Assembly (NCBI RefSeq): GCF_038069655.2
Contig: NZ_CP150951.2
Location: forward strand, 3,622,001-3,686,000
Direction of reading: 5' to 3'
DNA: 64,000 nucleotides
Source of the DNA: Yoonia sp. BS5-3
GTDB taxonomy: Bacteria > Pseudomonadota > Alphaproteobacteria > Rhodobacterales > Rhodobacteraceae
Both the position numbers and the translations under genes were made by a program. This document shows, piece after piece, positions 37,754 to 47,713 of this stretch; the stretch's first letter is position 1; each line of letters starts with the position of its first letter. The notes under the pieces were generated by a model, which worked only from the letters and a program-made list of their open reading frames with translations, made no database searches and had not been told where the DNA came from.

Positions 37754-38440
37754 ATGAGCACGCCCCTTTGCCTACATTATGCCCCTGATAACGCATCACT
37801 TTGTGTGCGGCTGGCCCTTGAAGAGCTGGGCCAGCCCTATACCACACAGCTGGTTGGTCGCAGCGCCCGCGCCCAGCGCAGCCCCGCCTATCTGGCGCTA
37901 AACCCCAACGGTCTGATCCCGGTGCTGGAAACACCGCAGGGTCCGATGTTTGAAACTGCCGCTATTCTGATCTGGCTGGCCGATACTTATGGCGCGCTGA
38001 TGCCTCAACCTGCGGACCCCGCCCGTGCCCATGCGCTGCAATGGATGGTCTGGCTGTCCAACACTCTGCACCCGGCTTTGCGGATGATGTTCTGCCCCAA
38101 ACAATATACCGATGCGGATATCGATACGTTCCGTGATTTCACCCGCCAAACTGTGCGCCAAAAGCTGACGCTGCTCAACGATGCCACCCATGCTGACTGG
38201 CTGGATGCCGACAGCCCCAGCATTATGGGCTGCTATCTGGGGCCAATGCTGCGTTGGGCCACGCTATATGGCCAGACCTTAGCGCCAGGCGAGCTGGCAA
38301 ATTGGCCGCGCCTTTACGATTTCGCCAAGCGGCAAGAGGCACGCCCCGCCGCGTCGCGCGCCGCCAAGGCCGAAGGGTTGGGGCCCACCCCATTTTCTGC
38401 GCCTGGACCTTGTCAGCCAACAGAGGGCAGTGCGCTTTAA
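37754..38440 (+). CDS. Glutathione S-transferase family protein
   Basis: 228 residues. N-terminal thioredoxin-like domain (PLCLHYAPDNASLCVRLALE, cis-Pro region NPNGLIPVLETPQG, ETAAILIWLADTYG that binds the glutamyl moiety) and an all-helical C-terminal domain from about residue 95. The stop overlaps the sdaA start by one base (TAATG), so the two are co-translated. Substrate unknown; a link to serine catabolism is unclear. Confidence 0.88.
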   Translation: MSTPLCLHYAPDNASLCVRLALEELGQPYTTQLVGRSARAQRSPAYLALNPNGLIPVLETPQGPMFETAAILIWLADTYGALMPQPADPARAHALQWMVWLSNTLHPALRMMFCPKQYTDADIDTFRDFTRQTVRQKLTLLNDATHADWLDADSPSIMGCYLGPMLRWATLYGQTLAPGELANWPRLYDFAKRQEARPAASRAAKAEGLGPTPFSAPGPCQPTEGSAL

Positions 38441-39813
38441 TGTTTCTATCTGTTTTCGATATTTTCAAAGTCGGGATCGGCCCGTCATCTTCCCATACAA
38501 TGGGGCCGATGGTTGCGGCGGCCCGGTTTTTGGATCACCTGCGCGCCCAACCTTTCCAACTGGCCGGGGTGCAGGCCGCGCTACATGGCAGCCTGGCCTT
38601 TACCGGCGTCGGCCATGCCACAGACCGGGCCGTGATCCTGGGCCTCGCAGGTTTTCAACCCGATAGCTTTGACGCCGCCAAGGCCGAAGCTGCGCTGGCG
38701 CAAATCGCGCAAGACCATGTTGTGCAGCCCGATGGGCTGGGTCCGCTGCGGTTTCACCCCAAAGAGGATCTGATCTTTGACTACGGCCCCGCCCTGCCCG
38801 GCCATGCCAATGGGCTTATCCTGCGCGGCACTGATGCCCAAGGCGATGTGATTACCGAGGTCATCTATTATTCCACTGGCGGCGGTTTCGTTGTCACCGA
38901 GGCTGAGCTGGCGAACCCTCCCAAACAGGACAGGGCCACACCCGTTCCTTTCCCGTTTCAAAGCGCTGCCGAGATGCTGACGATGGCCGCAGACTCTGGT
39001 CGTAGCATCGCGCAGATGAAGCGCGCCAATGAACTGGCACACCGCACCGCCACGGCGGTCGATGATGGGCTGGCCCGTATTTGGGCGGTCATGCAGGCCT
39101 GTATCCAGCGCGGACTGACAACGGAAGGTATATTGCCCGGGGGGTTGCATGTCCGCCGCCGGGCGAAGGCGATCCATGATGCTTTGGCTGCTGAGCGTGG
39201 CATGAACATGGTCGCCCCGCATGTGATCAATGATGTGATTTCAACCTTTGCGATGGCCGTGAATGAAGAAAATGCAGCCGGTGGTCAGGTTGTCACCGCC
39301 CCGACAAACGGCGCCGCCGGGGTGATCCCCGCAACACTCCGCTATTGGCTTGATTATGTCCCCAGCGCCACGCCCGCACGCGTGCCCGAATTCCTGCTGA
39401 CAGCCGCAGCTGTGGGCGGGTTGATCAAAGTGAATGCCTCAATCTCGGGGGCGGAATGCGGCTGCCAGGCCGAGGTCGGCAGCGCTGCCGCGATGGCTGC
39501 TGCAGGGCTGGCCGCGGTGATGAACGGCACGCCTGAACAGATTGAAAACGCGGCCGAAATCGCATTAGAGCACCATCTGGGCATGACCTGCGATCCGGTC
39601 AAGGGCCTGGTCCAGGTGCCCTGCATTGAACGCAATGGGCTGGGCGCGATCAAAGCTGTCTCAGCGGCATCACTGGCCCTGCGCGGTGACGGCGCGCATT
39701 TGGTGCCGCTTGATGCAGCCATTGAAACGATGCGCCAAACCGGGGCGGATATGAGCGATAAATACAAGGAAACCGCCCTTGGCGGGCTCGCCGTGAATGT
39801 GCCGAATTGCTAG
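38440..39813 (+). CDS. sdaA: L-serine ammonia-lyase, iron-sulfur-dependent, single chain
   Basis: 457 residues from ATG 38440. N-terminal beta domain with SVFDIFKVGIGPSSSHTMGP (serine-binding SSSHT motif at 16-20) and a C-terminal catalytic domain with Fe-S cysteines C340 (SGAECGCQAEVG), C384 (GMTCDPVKG) and C395 (VQVPCIERNG). It deaminates serine to pyruvate and ammonia using a [4Fe-4S] cluster. The TAG stop forms the first arm of a small hairpin TAGGGTC-AG-GACCC followed by TTTT. Confidence 0.95.
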   Translation: MFLSVFDIFKVGIGPSSSHTMGPMVAAARFLDHLRAQPFQLAGVQAALHGSLAFTGVGHATDRAVILGLAGFQPDSFDAAKAEAALAQIAQDHVVQPDGLGPLRFHPKEDLIFDYGPALPGHANGLILRGTDAQGDVITEVIYYSTGGGFVVTEAELANPPKQDRATPVPFPFQSAAEMLTMAADSGRSIAQMKRANELAHRTATAVDDGLARIWAVMQACIQRGLTTEGILPGGLHVRRRAKAIHDALAAERGMNMVAPHVINDVISTFAMAVNEENAAGGQVVTAPTNGAAGVIPATLRYWLDYVPSATPARVPEFLLTAAAVGGLIKVNASISGAECGCQAEVGSAAAMAAAGLAAVMNGTPEQIENAAEIALEHHLGMTCDPVKGLVQVPCIERNGLGAIKAVSAASLALRGDGAHLVPLDAAIETMRQTGADMSDKYKETALGGLAVNVPNC

Positions 39814-39828
39814 GGTCAGGACCCTTTT
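39811..39828 (+). terminator. Mini-hairpin terminator overlapping the sdaA stop
   Basis: GGGTC-AG-GACCC followed by TTTT; the preceding TA completes the stop codon. Same motif as 7723-7738. Confidence 0.5.
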
Positions 39829-39859
39829 CCTTTGCGAACCACGACCATAAGCTGTGCTG

Positions 39860-40771
39860 ATGAATGATGATCGTCCCTTTCTTGGTGTGATGCTGATGCT
39901 GGCTTTTTGCGTGCTGGCCCCGCTTGGCGATAGCATGGCAAAACTGCTGGGCGGGGCCGTGGCGCTGGGGGTTTTGATCTTGGCGCGCTTTGCGATCCAA
40001 GCCGCTTTATTGGCCCCCTTGGTCTGGTGGTCGGGGAGCGGCTTTGCCCTGCCCAAGGGGCTGCTCTGGTGGACGATCTTGCGCAGTGTTTTGCACATCC
40101 TGGGCATCGGGTTGATGTTCAAAGCCCTGCAATATTTGCCGTTGGCAGACACTCTGGCAATCGCGTTTGTGATGCCCTTTATCATGCTGCTGCTGGGGCA
40201 TTTCGTCATGAATGAGCATGTCGGCCTGCACCGGATGGCCGCCTGTGCTGTCGGCTTTGTTGGCACGCTCTTGGTGATCCAACCCAATTTCGTGCAAGTC
40301 GGCTATCCCGCCCTGCTGCCGCTTGGGGTGGCTGTGATCTTTGCACTGTTCATGATGGTTACCCGTAAAATTGCGCGCAACGTAGAACCAATAAAATTAC
40401 AAACAATCAGCGGCTTACAGGCCACACTTATCATGCTGCCGGTTGCCTTTCTGATGCCCGCCAGCCCTGACGCCACGCTTATGCCGCAGGGCGCAGATGT
40501 GTGGGGTATGCTGCTCGCGCTTGGTGCGATCGGGACGGTCGCGCATTTGTTCATGACATGGAGCCTGCGTTTCGCCCCCGCCTCAACCCTTGCGCCAATG
40601 CAATATCTGGAAATCCCGTTTGGCACACTGATCGGATGGCTGATTTTTGCAGAACTGCCCAATGGGCTTGCCGCTGTCGGGATCTGCATCACGATCGGGG
40701 CCGGGCTTTATATCATCCTGCGCGAAAGACGGCTTGCAAGGCCTCCGGCAGATGCGCCCGCGGCAGGGTGA
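39860..40771 (+). CDS. DMT family transporter (EamA domains)
   Basis: 303 residues from ATG 39860 (an in-frame GTG two codons earlier is less likely). About ten hydrophobic helices in two EamA repeats, for example LGVMLMLAFCVLAPLGDSMA and LFMTWSLRFAPASTLAPMQY. The family exports small metabolites such as amino acids, purines or osmolytes. Its last 59 bases overlap the 3' end of the convergent thiamine pyrophosphokinase gene. Confidence 0.85.
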   Translation: MNDDRPFLGVMLMLAFCVLAPLGDSMAKLLGGAVALGVLILARFAIQAALLAPLVWWSGSGFALPKGLLWWTILRSVLHILGIGLMFKALQYLPLADTLAIAFVMPFIMLLLGHFVMNEHVGLHRMAACAVGFVGTLLVIQPNFVQVGYPALLPLGVAVIFALFMMVTRKIARNVEPIKLQTISGLQATLIMLPVAFLMPASPDATLMPQGADVWGMLLALGAIGTVAHLFMTWSLRFAPASTLAPMQYLEIPFGTLIGWLIFAELPNGLAAVGICITIGAGLYIILRERRLARPPADAPAAG

Positions 40772-41381
40772 TCAGCAACGGCCCGCCAGTCTGAACATGG
40801 ATTGGACCGCCCACGGCAGCATTCGATGCGCTGGTCTTTCCCGCCGGGGCAAGCGCCATATCATGCAGCGGCCATTCCAAACCTGTTGCTGTGACTGAAA
40901 GGTCGGCCAACGGCATCAGGGAGATACGGCAACCGGCAGGCAGGGTCAGATCCGTGCCATCAGACCTTGCGATAAACGAAACATCGTCTGGGTCGGCCAG
41001 CAACACAGCACGTTCTGGATAACGGGCCATCACGTTGAGAACGGCAAGACTGTGATCGATCCGCCCCCCGGTAAAACCGACGGCCAGAACGGCTGGGGCT
41101 GCAACGCGGATCAGGGCTTTTTCGAAATCGGTCGTCTCTTGTTCTGAAATATGGCAAAGCTGATCGGCAAAAGTGGCACGCGCCTGATCCGAAATACTGT
41201 CCAAATCGCCGATGACTGCGGCAGGTGTGATCCCGGATCGAAGCAAATGATCTGCCCCGCCATCAACAGCTACAAAGCTGTTCACAAAGGGGAAATCCGC
41301 CGAAAATGAAGAATTTTCAATCTTTGCTCCGCCGACAAGACAAACTGGTTTATCACTTGAAACAATGATCTCTGCCTTCAT
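40713..41381 (-). CDS. Thiamine diphosphokinase (thiamine pyrophosphokinase)
   Basis: 222 residues from ATG 41381 (AGGGG upstream); GTG 41390 is an alternative. Motifs AVDGGADHLLRSG, IGDLDSIS (Mg-binding), TDFEKAL and GFTGGRIDHSLAVLN belong to the TPK catalytic domain; the C-terminal beta domain (ATGLEWPLHD, GPIHVQTGGPLLI) binds thiamine. It makes thiamine pyrophosphate from thiamine and ATP. No thiamine transporter or TPP riboswitch is adjacent. The 3' end overlaps the DMT gene in antisense. Confidence 0.9.
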   Translation of the reverse strand: MKAEIIVSSDKPVCLVGGAKIENSSFSADFPFVNSFVAVDGGADHLLRSGITPAAVIGDLDSISDQARATFADQLCHISEQETTDFEKALIRVAAPAVLAVGFTGGRIDHSLAVLNVMARYPERAVLLADPDDVSFIARSDGTDLTLPAGCRISLMPLADLSVTATGLEWPLHDMALAPAGKTSASNAAVGGPIHVQTGGPLLITLPRAHLPEALQAVFRAG

Positions 41382-41518
41382 CGATTGCACCCCTATTCAC
41401 AAACATTCCCCAAAAGGGTCACAAAATGATCCCTAACCTTACTTCAATCTGTTCTTGATTACGAATGTACCCGAGTCCACTGGGCAGAAGCCGAAAACAG
41501 TAGAAAGCGCGCAAAAAC

Positions 41519-43318
41519 ATGGATGACAGCTCCAAAATCCTCTCCGTATCGTACGGCAATTTTTCTTGCCACCTCGAAGGCTTTGACGATTCGGTTGAGG
41601 TGATGAAAACCGTGGTGTCATATTTCCATGAACTTGCCGGGCATGAACGGTTTATGGATATGGAACCGCAAGCCCCCGATATGGATACGCTGGCCCGTCT
41701 GACCGAAGATCAAACCGGCGGCGTCATCGAAGCCGAAGGCGAAGGCAACAGCGTCAGCATGCGCATGATCCCAGAAGCTGCGGCAGATGCAGTGGACGAG
41801 GCCGAAGAGTTTGTTGAAGACGTGATCGCCGAGGATGAGCTGTCCGACGGTGCCGATACAATTGTGCTGAAGAAAGAGGACGATGTCGAAACCGCCGAGA
41901 CGATCGCGGAAGAGGCACCAACAGCTGACGTCGCTGACTTTCCCATTGATGAAGACAGCGTTGCGGCCAAATTGCAGCGCATCCGCGCCGTTGTTGACCG
42001 CCCTGCCGGTGAAGCCGCCCCGGCTGAGACCGCCGAGGATGACGCCAATGCCTTTACCGAGGATCTCGCCGAGGATGACGGCCCGGCGGTAGAAACCGCT
42101 GCCCCCGGTAATCCGTTGGCCAAACGTCTGGCCGAGCTTGCAGCGCGCAAGGCCGAGGATGCGGCCCATGAAGCCGGCATCGCTTTGGACGACGAAGATG
42201 ACTATGATGACGATCTGTCCGAAGAAGAACTGGCCGAGCTTGACGCCGAATTCGCCGCCGAAGAGGCCGAGGATGTACCCGTTTCTGAAGCCCCCGCTGC
42301 CGAAGACACAAGCGGACCGCTTGAGCTGACGGAAGAGGATCAGATCGTCGAAGACAGCTTCGCTGACGAGGCCCCGCTTGAGGCCGCCGATCCGGTTGCA
42401 GAGCCCGAAGTCATAGAAGATACTGGTCCGCTTGTGCTGACTGGCGCATCCAATAGTGACGATGATGATGATTTTGACCTGCAAGACGACATCGCCGAGG
42501 CGCAGCGCGAAATCGCTGAAAAGGACAAGCGCAACGATCTGCGCGACACGGTTGATGCGAATATGACCCGCATCTTGTCTCAAACAGATGAGCATCTGGC
42601 CGAGCCTGAGGGCCGCCGCCATCGCGATGCCTTTGCACAGCTGAAAGCCGCCGTTGCAGCGACCGAGGCCGCGCGTCAGTTGGGCGATTCCGGCGCAACC
42701 GAGCGTGACAAAAACGAAGTGTTCCGTGATGATTTGGGCGCGCTTGACGCTGAAGAAGCGCAGGAAAAGGCCGAAACACCCGCCGAGGAGCCAATCGTCG
42801 AAGATACGGCCGCTGACGACGTAGCCGAAGAACCTGCGGCAGCCGATGAACCCGTCATCGCCGAAGAACCGGCACCCGCAGCGCCGGAAATCGAAGAGCC
42901 CGTCGCCGTAGAGAAACCAGCCCCTGCCCCGCTGAAGCTTGTATCATCCCAGGCGGCAAACACGTCTGATGCCGCATCTGACCGGCTGCGCCAGATTGCT
43001 GCTGCGAAAGACGCGGGGCCAGTGACCAAGGATGGTTTTGCTGAATTTGCGGCATCTCACAGCGCCACCGAACTGACCGATCTGCTTGAAGCTGCAGCTG
43101 CTTATATCTGCATCGTGCAGGGCGAGGATGACTTTTCACGTCCGCAAGTCATGAAAAAGGTACAGTCTGCGTCCGCGAAGGAATTTTCGCGCGAGGACGG
43201 CTTGCGTGCGTTCGGGAAACTGTTGCGGTTGAACCGGCTGGCCAAACTGGAAAATGGCCGTTTCCGGGTCGCACCCGACACGCGCTTTGTCCCTGAAGGC
43301 AAGGCCGCACAAGGCTAA
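41519..43318 (+). CDS. Large acidic protein of unknown function (Rhodobacterales type)
   Basis: 599 residues with no signal peptide or TM. Residues 1-60 form an ordered domain (DSSKILSVSYGNFSCHLEGF, DSVEVMKTVVSYFHELAGHE). Residues about 70-460 are strongly acidic and low-complexity (DDEDDYDDDLSEEELAELD; many Glu/Ala/Pro). Residues about 475-599 are again ordered (LRQIAAAKDA, ELTDLLEAAAAYICIVQGED, REDGLRAFGKLLRLNRLAKL, basic end). Relatives are sometimes labelled chemotaxis protein CheA, but no CheA domain is visible here. The charge pattern suggests a scaffold or a protein that binds basic partners. Followed by a strong terminator. Confidence 0.7.
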   Translation: MDDSSKILSVSYGNFSCHLEGFDDSVEVMKTVVSYFHELAGHERFMDMEPQAPDMDTLARLTEDQTGGVIEAEGEGNSVSMRMIPEAAADAVDEAEEFVEDVIAEDELSDGADTIVLKKEDDVETAETIAEEAPTADVADFPIDEDSVAAKLQRIRAVVDRPAGEAAPAETAEDDANAFTEDLAEDDGPAVETAAPGNPLAKRLAELAARKAEDAAHEAGIALDDEDDYDDDLSEEELAELDAEFAAEEAEDVPVSEAPAAEDTSGPLELTEEDQIVEDSFADEAPLEAADPVAEPEVIEDTGPLVLTGASNSDDDDDFDLQDDIAEAQREIAEKDKRNDLRDTVDANMTRILSQTDEHLAEPEGRRHRDAFAQLKAAVAATEAARQLGDSGATERDKNEVFRDDLGALDAEEAQEKAETPAEEPIVEDTAADDVAEEPAAADEPVIAEEPAPAAPEIEEPVAVEKPAPAPLKLVSSQAANTSDAASDRLRQIAAAKDAGPVTKDGFAEFAASHSATELTDLLEAAAAYICIVQGEDDFSRPQVMKKVQSASAKEFSREDGLRAFGKLLRLNRLAKLENGRFRVAPDTRFVPEGKAAQG

Positions 43319-43338
43319 AGGCTGGCACCATTTACGAC

Positions 43339-43375
43339 AAAACGGCGGGGCATTGCCCCGCCGTTTTTGTTTTTG
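43339..43375 (+). terminator. Rho-independent terminator after the acidic protein gene
   Basis: Perfect 13-bp stem AAAACGGCGGGGC / GCCCCGCCGTTTT with loop AT/ATT, then TGTTTTTG. It can also serve the opposite strand. Confidence 0.85.
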
Positions 43376-43411
43376 CCATGGCGCGTGCCCGACGGGCGAA
43401 GCCTGCTAAAT

Positions 43412-43633
43412 CTACTGATCGTTTTCGGCGTCCGGATCGACTTGACCGATCCCGATAAAGACCCGCTTCAGTGGGAAGACCCAACCGATGCCCAGTACGA
43501 TGTAGGTCAGCAGTTCCAGTGCAAGCGGAAAGCGCGAGGCCTGGCTCATAATCGTTGCGGCCACAACGATATAGGCCGGAAGCCCCACCACCAGCACAAA
43601 CAGTGCCAGACGTTTACGTGCCTTGTACCGCAT
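43412..43633 (-). CDS. DUF2842 family small membrane protein
   Basis: 73 residues: basic N-terminus MRYKARKRLALF, two hydrophobic segments (LFVLVVGLPAYIVVAATIM and LELLTYIVLGIGWVFPLKRV) and the conserved FIGIGQVDPD end. It starts four bases after the purA stop, so it is co-transcribed with purA. DUF2842 is an alphaproteobacterial family of unknown role. Confidence 0.88.
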   Translation of the reverse strand: MRYKARKRLALFVLVVGLPAYIVVAATIMSQASRFPLALELLTYIVLGIGWVFPLKRVFIGIGQVDPDAENDQ

Positions 43634-43637
43634 TATC

Positions 43638-44930
43638 TTAGTCCGCGAATGGATCCGTCACCAGAATTGTGTCGTCCCGTTCTGGCGAGGTAGAAACTAG
43701 GGCGACCGGACAATCGATCAACTCTTCGATGCGGCGCACATATTTGATCGCTTGAGCAGGCAAATCCGCCCAAGAGCGCGCACCTTCCGTGGATTCCGAC
43801 CAGCCTTCAATTTCTTCATAGATCGGCTTGCACCGCGCCTGTTGATCGGCGGCCGTCGGCAGATAATCCAGCGTTTCGCCATCCAGCTCATACCCGACGC
43901 AGATTTTCAGTGTCTCAAACCCATCCAGAACATCCAGCTTGGTCAATGAGATACCAGACACACCTGATGTCGCACAGGTCTGGCGGACCAGACAGGCATC
44001 AAACCAGCCGCAACGCCGTTTCCGGCCTGTCGTCGTGCCAAACTCATGCCCCCGTTCGCCAAGACGTTGGCCATCGGCGTCGTCCAATTCGGTCGGGAAC
44101 GGGCCTTCGCCAACGCGGGTCGTGTAGGCTTTGACGATCCCCAAAACGAAATCAATCGCGCCGGGGCCCATGCCAACGCCTGTTGCCGCCTGGCCTGCAA
44201 TCACGTTGGATGATGTCACGAAGGGATAAGTGCCGAAATCAATATCAAGCAGCGCGCCCTGCGCCCCTTCAAACAAAATCCGTTTCCCGGCTTTGCGCTT
44301 TTCATTCAGCACCTTCCAGACCGGGGCGGCATATTGCAAAATCTCAGGCGCAATCTGGCGCAGTTCGGCAAGGATTGCATCGCGATCAATCGGCTCAAGA
44401 CCCAACCCGCGGCGCAGCGCATCATGGTGCACCAGGGCACGGTCAACACGCAGCTCAAGCGTGGCGGCATCGGCCAGATCAGCCACACGGATCACGCGGC
44501 GGCCAACTTTGTCTTCGTAGCAGGGTCCAATGCCGCGCCCGGTCGTGCCAATCTTCGCAACAGAGTTCTGATTTTCCCGCGCACGGTCCAGCTCACCATG
44601 GAAGGGCAGGATTAGAGGGGTGTTTTCCGCGATCATCAGTGTCTGAGGCGTGATCGATACGCCCTGGCCGCGCAGCGTCTCAATTTCCTTGATCAAATGC
44701 CACGGGTCCAGGACAACACCATTGCCGATCACGGACAATTTGCCGCCGCGCACGACACCCGACGGCAGCGCGTGCAGTTTGTAGACCGCCGCATCGATGA
44801 CCAACGTATGACCCGCATTATGCCCGCCCTGGAACCGGGCAATCACATCGGCTCGTTCGGACAGCCAGTCAACGATCTTGCCCTTGCCTTCATCGCCCCA
44901 TTGCGCACCAACGACCACAACATTTGCCAT
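43638..44930 (-). CDS. purA: Adenylosuccinate synthetase
   Basis: 430 residues. GTP-binding N-terminus [20 protein letters not shown] with catalytic D13 and H41 ([10 protein letters not shown]); further family motifs [34 protein letters not shown] and [13 protein letters not shown]. It makes adenylosuccinate from IMP, aspartate and GTP in AMP synthesis. Confidence 0.97.
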   Translation of the reverse strand: MANVVVVGAQWGDEGKGKIVDWLSERADVIARFQGGHNAGHTLVIDAAVYKLHALPSGVVRGGKLSVIGNGVVLDPWHLIKEIETLRGQGVSITPQTLMIAENTPLILPFHGELDRARENQNSVAKIGTTGRGIGPCYEDKVGRRVIRVADLADAATLELRVDRALVHHDALRRGLGLEPIDRDAILAELRQIAPEILQYAAPVWKVLNEKRKAGKRILFEGAQGALLDIDFGTYPFVTSSNVIAGQAATGVGMGPGAIDFVLGIVKAYTTRVGEGPFPTELDDADGQRLGERGHEFGTTTGRKRRCGWFDACLVRQTCATSGVSGISLTKLDVLDGFETLKICVGYELDGETLDYLPTAADQQARCKPIYEEIEGWSESTEGARSWADLPAQAIKYVRRIEELIDCPVALVSTSPERDDTILVTDPFAD

Positions 44931-45083
44931 AAATCTTTGCCCCTTCAGGAATTAGCGTGCCCCCTATATCCTTGCGGGGGGCCGTGGGAAACCGCTAATT
45001 TACACATGGCCAGCGCGACCGGCCCTAGACATCAATCCTGTCAGACGGCATTGTCGGGCAAATTCAAAGAAGTGAGAATTATC

Positions 45084-45479
45084 ATGGGTTTCCTGATCCG
45101 CTGGGTGTTTGCATTCATTCTGCTCGCCGCCACTTATAATCCAACCCAATGGAATTTCGTGCGCTGGAGCATGGCAAACTACGAAACCAGCCTGTCTGTC
45201 ACGGTCCTGTTCGCCCTGGTCCTGCTGGTCGGCTATATTATTTACCTGCGCGCCACGCTGCGCTCGATCGGGATCTTTGGGATGGTGCTTGTGCTGGCGG
45301 TTGTTGGCACCTTGATATGGGTGCTGTTCGATCAAGGGATGATCAGCCTGGACAATCCGACCATCAACACCTGGATCGCGATTTTTGCGCTATCGATGGT
45401 TTTGGCCATCGGGCTGAGCTGGTCGATTGTGCGCCGCAAGCTCTCTGGCCAGGCCGATATGGATGACGTTGACGAATAA
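45084..45479 (+). CDS. DUF6524 family membrane protein
   Basis: 131 residues from ATG 45084; a longer frame to 44697 is inside purA in antisense and is rejected. Four hydrophobic helices (GFLIRWVFAFILLAATYNP, LSVTVLFALVLLVGYIIYL, GIFGMVLVLAVVGTLIWVLF, TWIAIFALSMVLAIGLSW) and an acidic tail MDDVDE. The family is uncharacterised. It precedes secG and pyrG on the same strand. Confidence 0.83.
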   Translation: MGFLIRWVFAFILLAATYNPTQWNFVRWSMANYETSLSVTVLFALVLLVGYIIYLRATLRSIGIFGMVLVLAVVGTLIWVLFDQGMISLDNPTINTWIAIFALSMVLAIGLSWSIVRRKLSGQADMDDVDE

Positions 45480-45557
45480 CCCCGCGTTTGGGGGGTTGCG
45501 GGATCAGGCCTCAGCTTTTAGATACCGCTTGTTCGTGACCGCCCCGAAAGGCCTGAA

Positions 45558-45911
45558 ATGGAAAATGTCGTCCTTATCATCCATCTGATCCTGGCGCTCA
45601 GCCTGATCGGCACTGTGCTTTTGCAGCGCTCTGAGGGTGGCGGCCTTGGCATGGGCGGCGGCGGTGGCGGGGCCACAGGCGGACGTCCGGCCCCTACAGC
45701 GATGAGCAAATTCACCTGGATGCTGGCCATTGCTTTTATCTGTACATCCATCGGGCTGACGCTGATTTCTGCAAGCGAAACAGCAGGGTCTTCGGTTGCG
45801 GATCGGGTTGGCGACATCACCGGTGAAGAGGACGTTCCGGATACCGGATTTGGCGACAGTCTGCTGCCCCCAAGCCAAAGTGACGAACCGCTCGTCCCGA
45901 CCGGCGACTAA
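45558..45911 (+). CDS. secG: Preprotein translocase subunit SecG
   Basis: 117 residues. Two TM helices (ENVVLIIHLILALSLIGTVLL and TWMLAIAFICTSIGLTLIS) around the conserved LLQRSEGGGLGMGGGGGGA loop, as in SecG; the C-terminal tail is acidic and variable. It assists SecYE in export. AAAGG lies six bases upstream. The secG-pyrG order is standard in alphaproteobacteria. Confidence 0.93.
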   Translation: MENVVLIIHLILALSLIGTVLLQRSEGGGLGMGGGGGGATGGRPAPTAMSKFTWMLAIAFICTSIGLTLISASETAGSSVADRVGDITGEEDVPDTGFGDSLLPPSQSDEPLVPTGD

Positions 45912-46069
45912 CCACAACACGTGGCCCGGGGGCGACTTTGGGCAACATCATATTGCGTCGGCGGTTGCGTTTTGCCGCCGAATCCACTACACGTCAAATC
46001 CCGTGATGATGCGAATTTTAAGATTCGTTTACCCACTGTTTTGGACAATTTCACGGGAGACCCCAGCCA

Positions 46070-47713
46070 ATGGCGCGATTCATTTTCATTACTGGCGGCG
46101 TTGTCTCCTCGCTTGGCAAGGGGCTTGCCTCGGCTGCACTGGGCGCATTGCTGCAGGCGCGCGGCTATTCGGTCCGTCTGCGCAAGCTTGACCCGTATTT
46201 GAACGTCGATCCCGGCACGATGTCGCCATTTGAACACGGCGAGGTTTTCGTCACCGATGACGGGGCCGAAACCGATCTGGACCTTGGACATTACGAACGA
46301 TTCACCGGCGTGCCGGCGCGCAAAACGGATTCGGTCAGTTCGGGGCGCATTTATTCCAACGTGCTCGAAAAGGAACGGCGCGGCGATTATCTGGGCAAGA
46401 CCATTCAGGTCGTCCCCCATGTAACCAATGAAATCAAAGACTTCATCAGCATCGGCGAAGATGAGGTGGATTTCATGCTGTGCGAGATTGGCGGCACCGT
46501 CGGCGATATCGAAGGGCTTCCCTTCTTTGAGGCCATCCGCCAATTCGCCCATGACAAGCCGCGCGGGCAGTGCATCTTCATGCATCTGACCCTGCTGCCC
46601 TATCTGGCCGCGAGCGGTGAATTGAAGACGAAGCCGACCCAGCACAGCGTGAAGGAACTGCAATCCATCGGGATCGCCCCAGACATTCTGGTTTGCCGGT
46701 CCGAGCAGCCGATCCCTGAAAAAGAGCGCGAAAAGATCGCCCTGTTCTGCAATGTCCGGAAAGAGGCCGTGGTGGCCGCCTATGATCTGAAGTCGATCTA
46801 CGAGGCCCCGCTGGCCTATCACGATCAGGGCCTTGATCAGGCCGTACTGGATGCCTTTGGCATCTCGCCTGCGCCTGCGCCCAAACTGGACGTCTGGCAC
46901 GATGTGTCCGACCGCATCCATAACCCCGAAGGCGAGGTGAAAGTCGCCATTGTCGGCAAATACACCCAGCTTGAGGACGCCTATAAATCCATTGCCGAGG
47001 CGCTGACCCATGGCGGTTTGCATAACCGCGTCAAGGTACGCATCGAATGGGTCGATGCCGAGCTGTTCGACAAAGGCGATGCCACCCCGCATCTGGAAGG
47101 TTATCACGCCATTTTAGTCCCCGGCGGCTTTGGCGAGCGCGGCACCGAGGGCAAGATCAAAGCCGCCCAATTCGCCCGCGAAAAGAAAATCCCCTACTTA
47201 GGTATTTGTCTTGGCATGCAAATGGCCGTGATCGAAGCGGCCCGTAACGTGGCCGGTGTCAAAAAGGCCGGATCAGAAGAATTCGATCATGAAGCTGGGA
47301 AAAAGCGGTTTGAGCCTGTGGTCTACCACCTCAAAGAATGGGTGCAGGGCAACCACAAGGTGGCCCGCAAAGCTGATGACGACAAAGGCGGCACCATGCG
47401 GCTCGGGGCCTATAATGCGACATTGGCCGAAGGATCGAATGTGGCCAAGGTCTATGGGGCAACCGCTATCGAAGAACGGCACCGCCACCGCTATGAGGTG
47501 GACGTCAAATATCGCGACGTGCTTGAAAACGCAGGGCTTTCCTTCTCTGGCATGTCCCCTGATGGGAAACTGCCAGAGATCGTGGAATGGAAAGACCACC
47601 CGTGGTTCATCGGCGTGCAGTTCCACCCTGAACTGAAATCCAAACCTTTCGCCCCGCATCCGCTATTTGCTGATTTCGTGCGGGCGGCTGTTGAAGTATC
47701 GCGTTTGGTCTAA
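46070..47713 (+). CDS. pyrG: CTP synthase
   Basis: 547 residues. N-terminal amidoligase domain begins [19 protein letters not shown] (P-loop) and contains [20 protein letters not shown]; the C-terminal glutaminase domain (from about 290) has the nucleophile Cys in [12 protein letters not shown] and the His-Glu pair in [10 protein letters not shown]. It aminates UTP to CTP. GGGAG lies 13 bases upstream. Confidence 0.97.
   Translation: MARFIFITGGVVSSLGKGLASAALGALLQARGYSVRLRKLDPYLNVDPGTMSPFEHGEVFVTDDGAETDLDLGHYERFTGVPARKTDSVSSGRIYSNVLEKERRGDYLGKTIQVVPHVTNEIKDFISIGEDEVDFMLCEIGGTVGDIEGLPFFEAIRQFAHDKPRGQCIFMHLTLLPYLAASGELKTKPTQHSVKELQSIGIAPDILVCRSEQPIPEKEREKIALFCNVRKEAVVAAYDLKSIYEAPLAYHDQGLDQAVLDAFGISPAPAPKLDVWHDVSDRIHNPEGEVKVAIVGKYTQLEDAYKSIAEALTHGGLHNRVKVRIEWVDAELFDKGDATPHLEGYHAILVPGGFGERGTEGKIKAAQFAREKKIPYLGICLGMQMAVIEAARNVAGVKKAGSEEFDHEAGKKRFEPVVYHLKEWVQGNHKVARKADDDKGGTMRLGAYNATLAEGSNVAKVYGATAIEERHRHRYEVDVKYRDVLENAGLSFSGMSPDGKLPEIVEWKDHPWFIGVQFHPELKSKPFAPHPLFADFVRAAVEVSRLV

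Noticed and set aside
37656..37934. Minus-strand 92-codon frame between rpiA and the GST gene
   Set aside because: It overlaps the GST start region, is Arg/Gly-rich, and has no RBS.
41382..41518. TPP riboswitch near the thiamine pyrophosphokinase gene
   Set aside because: No CUGAGA or THI-box-like segment is present in the upstream region.
41618..42622. 334-codon minus-strand frame inside the acidic protein gene
   Set aside because: A mirror of the GAA/GCC/GAT-rich coding strand, giving Gly/Phe/Ile-rich nonsense; no start signals.
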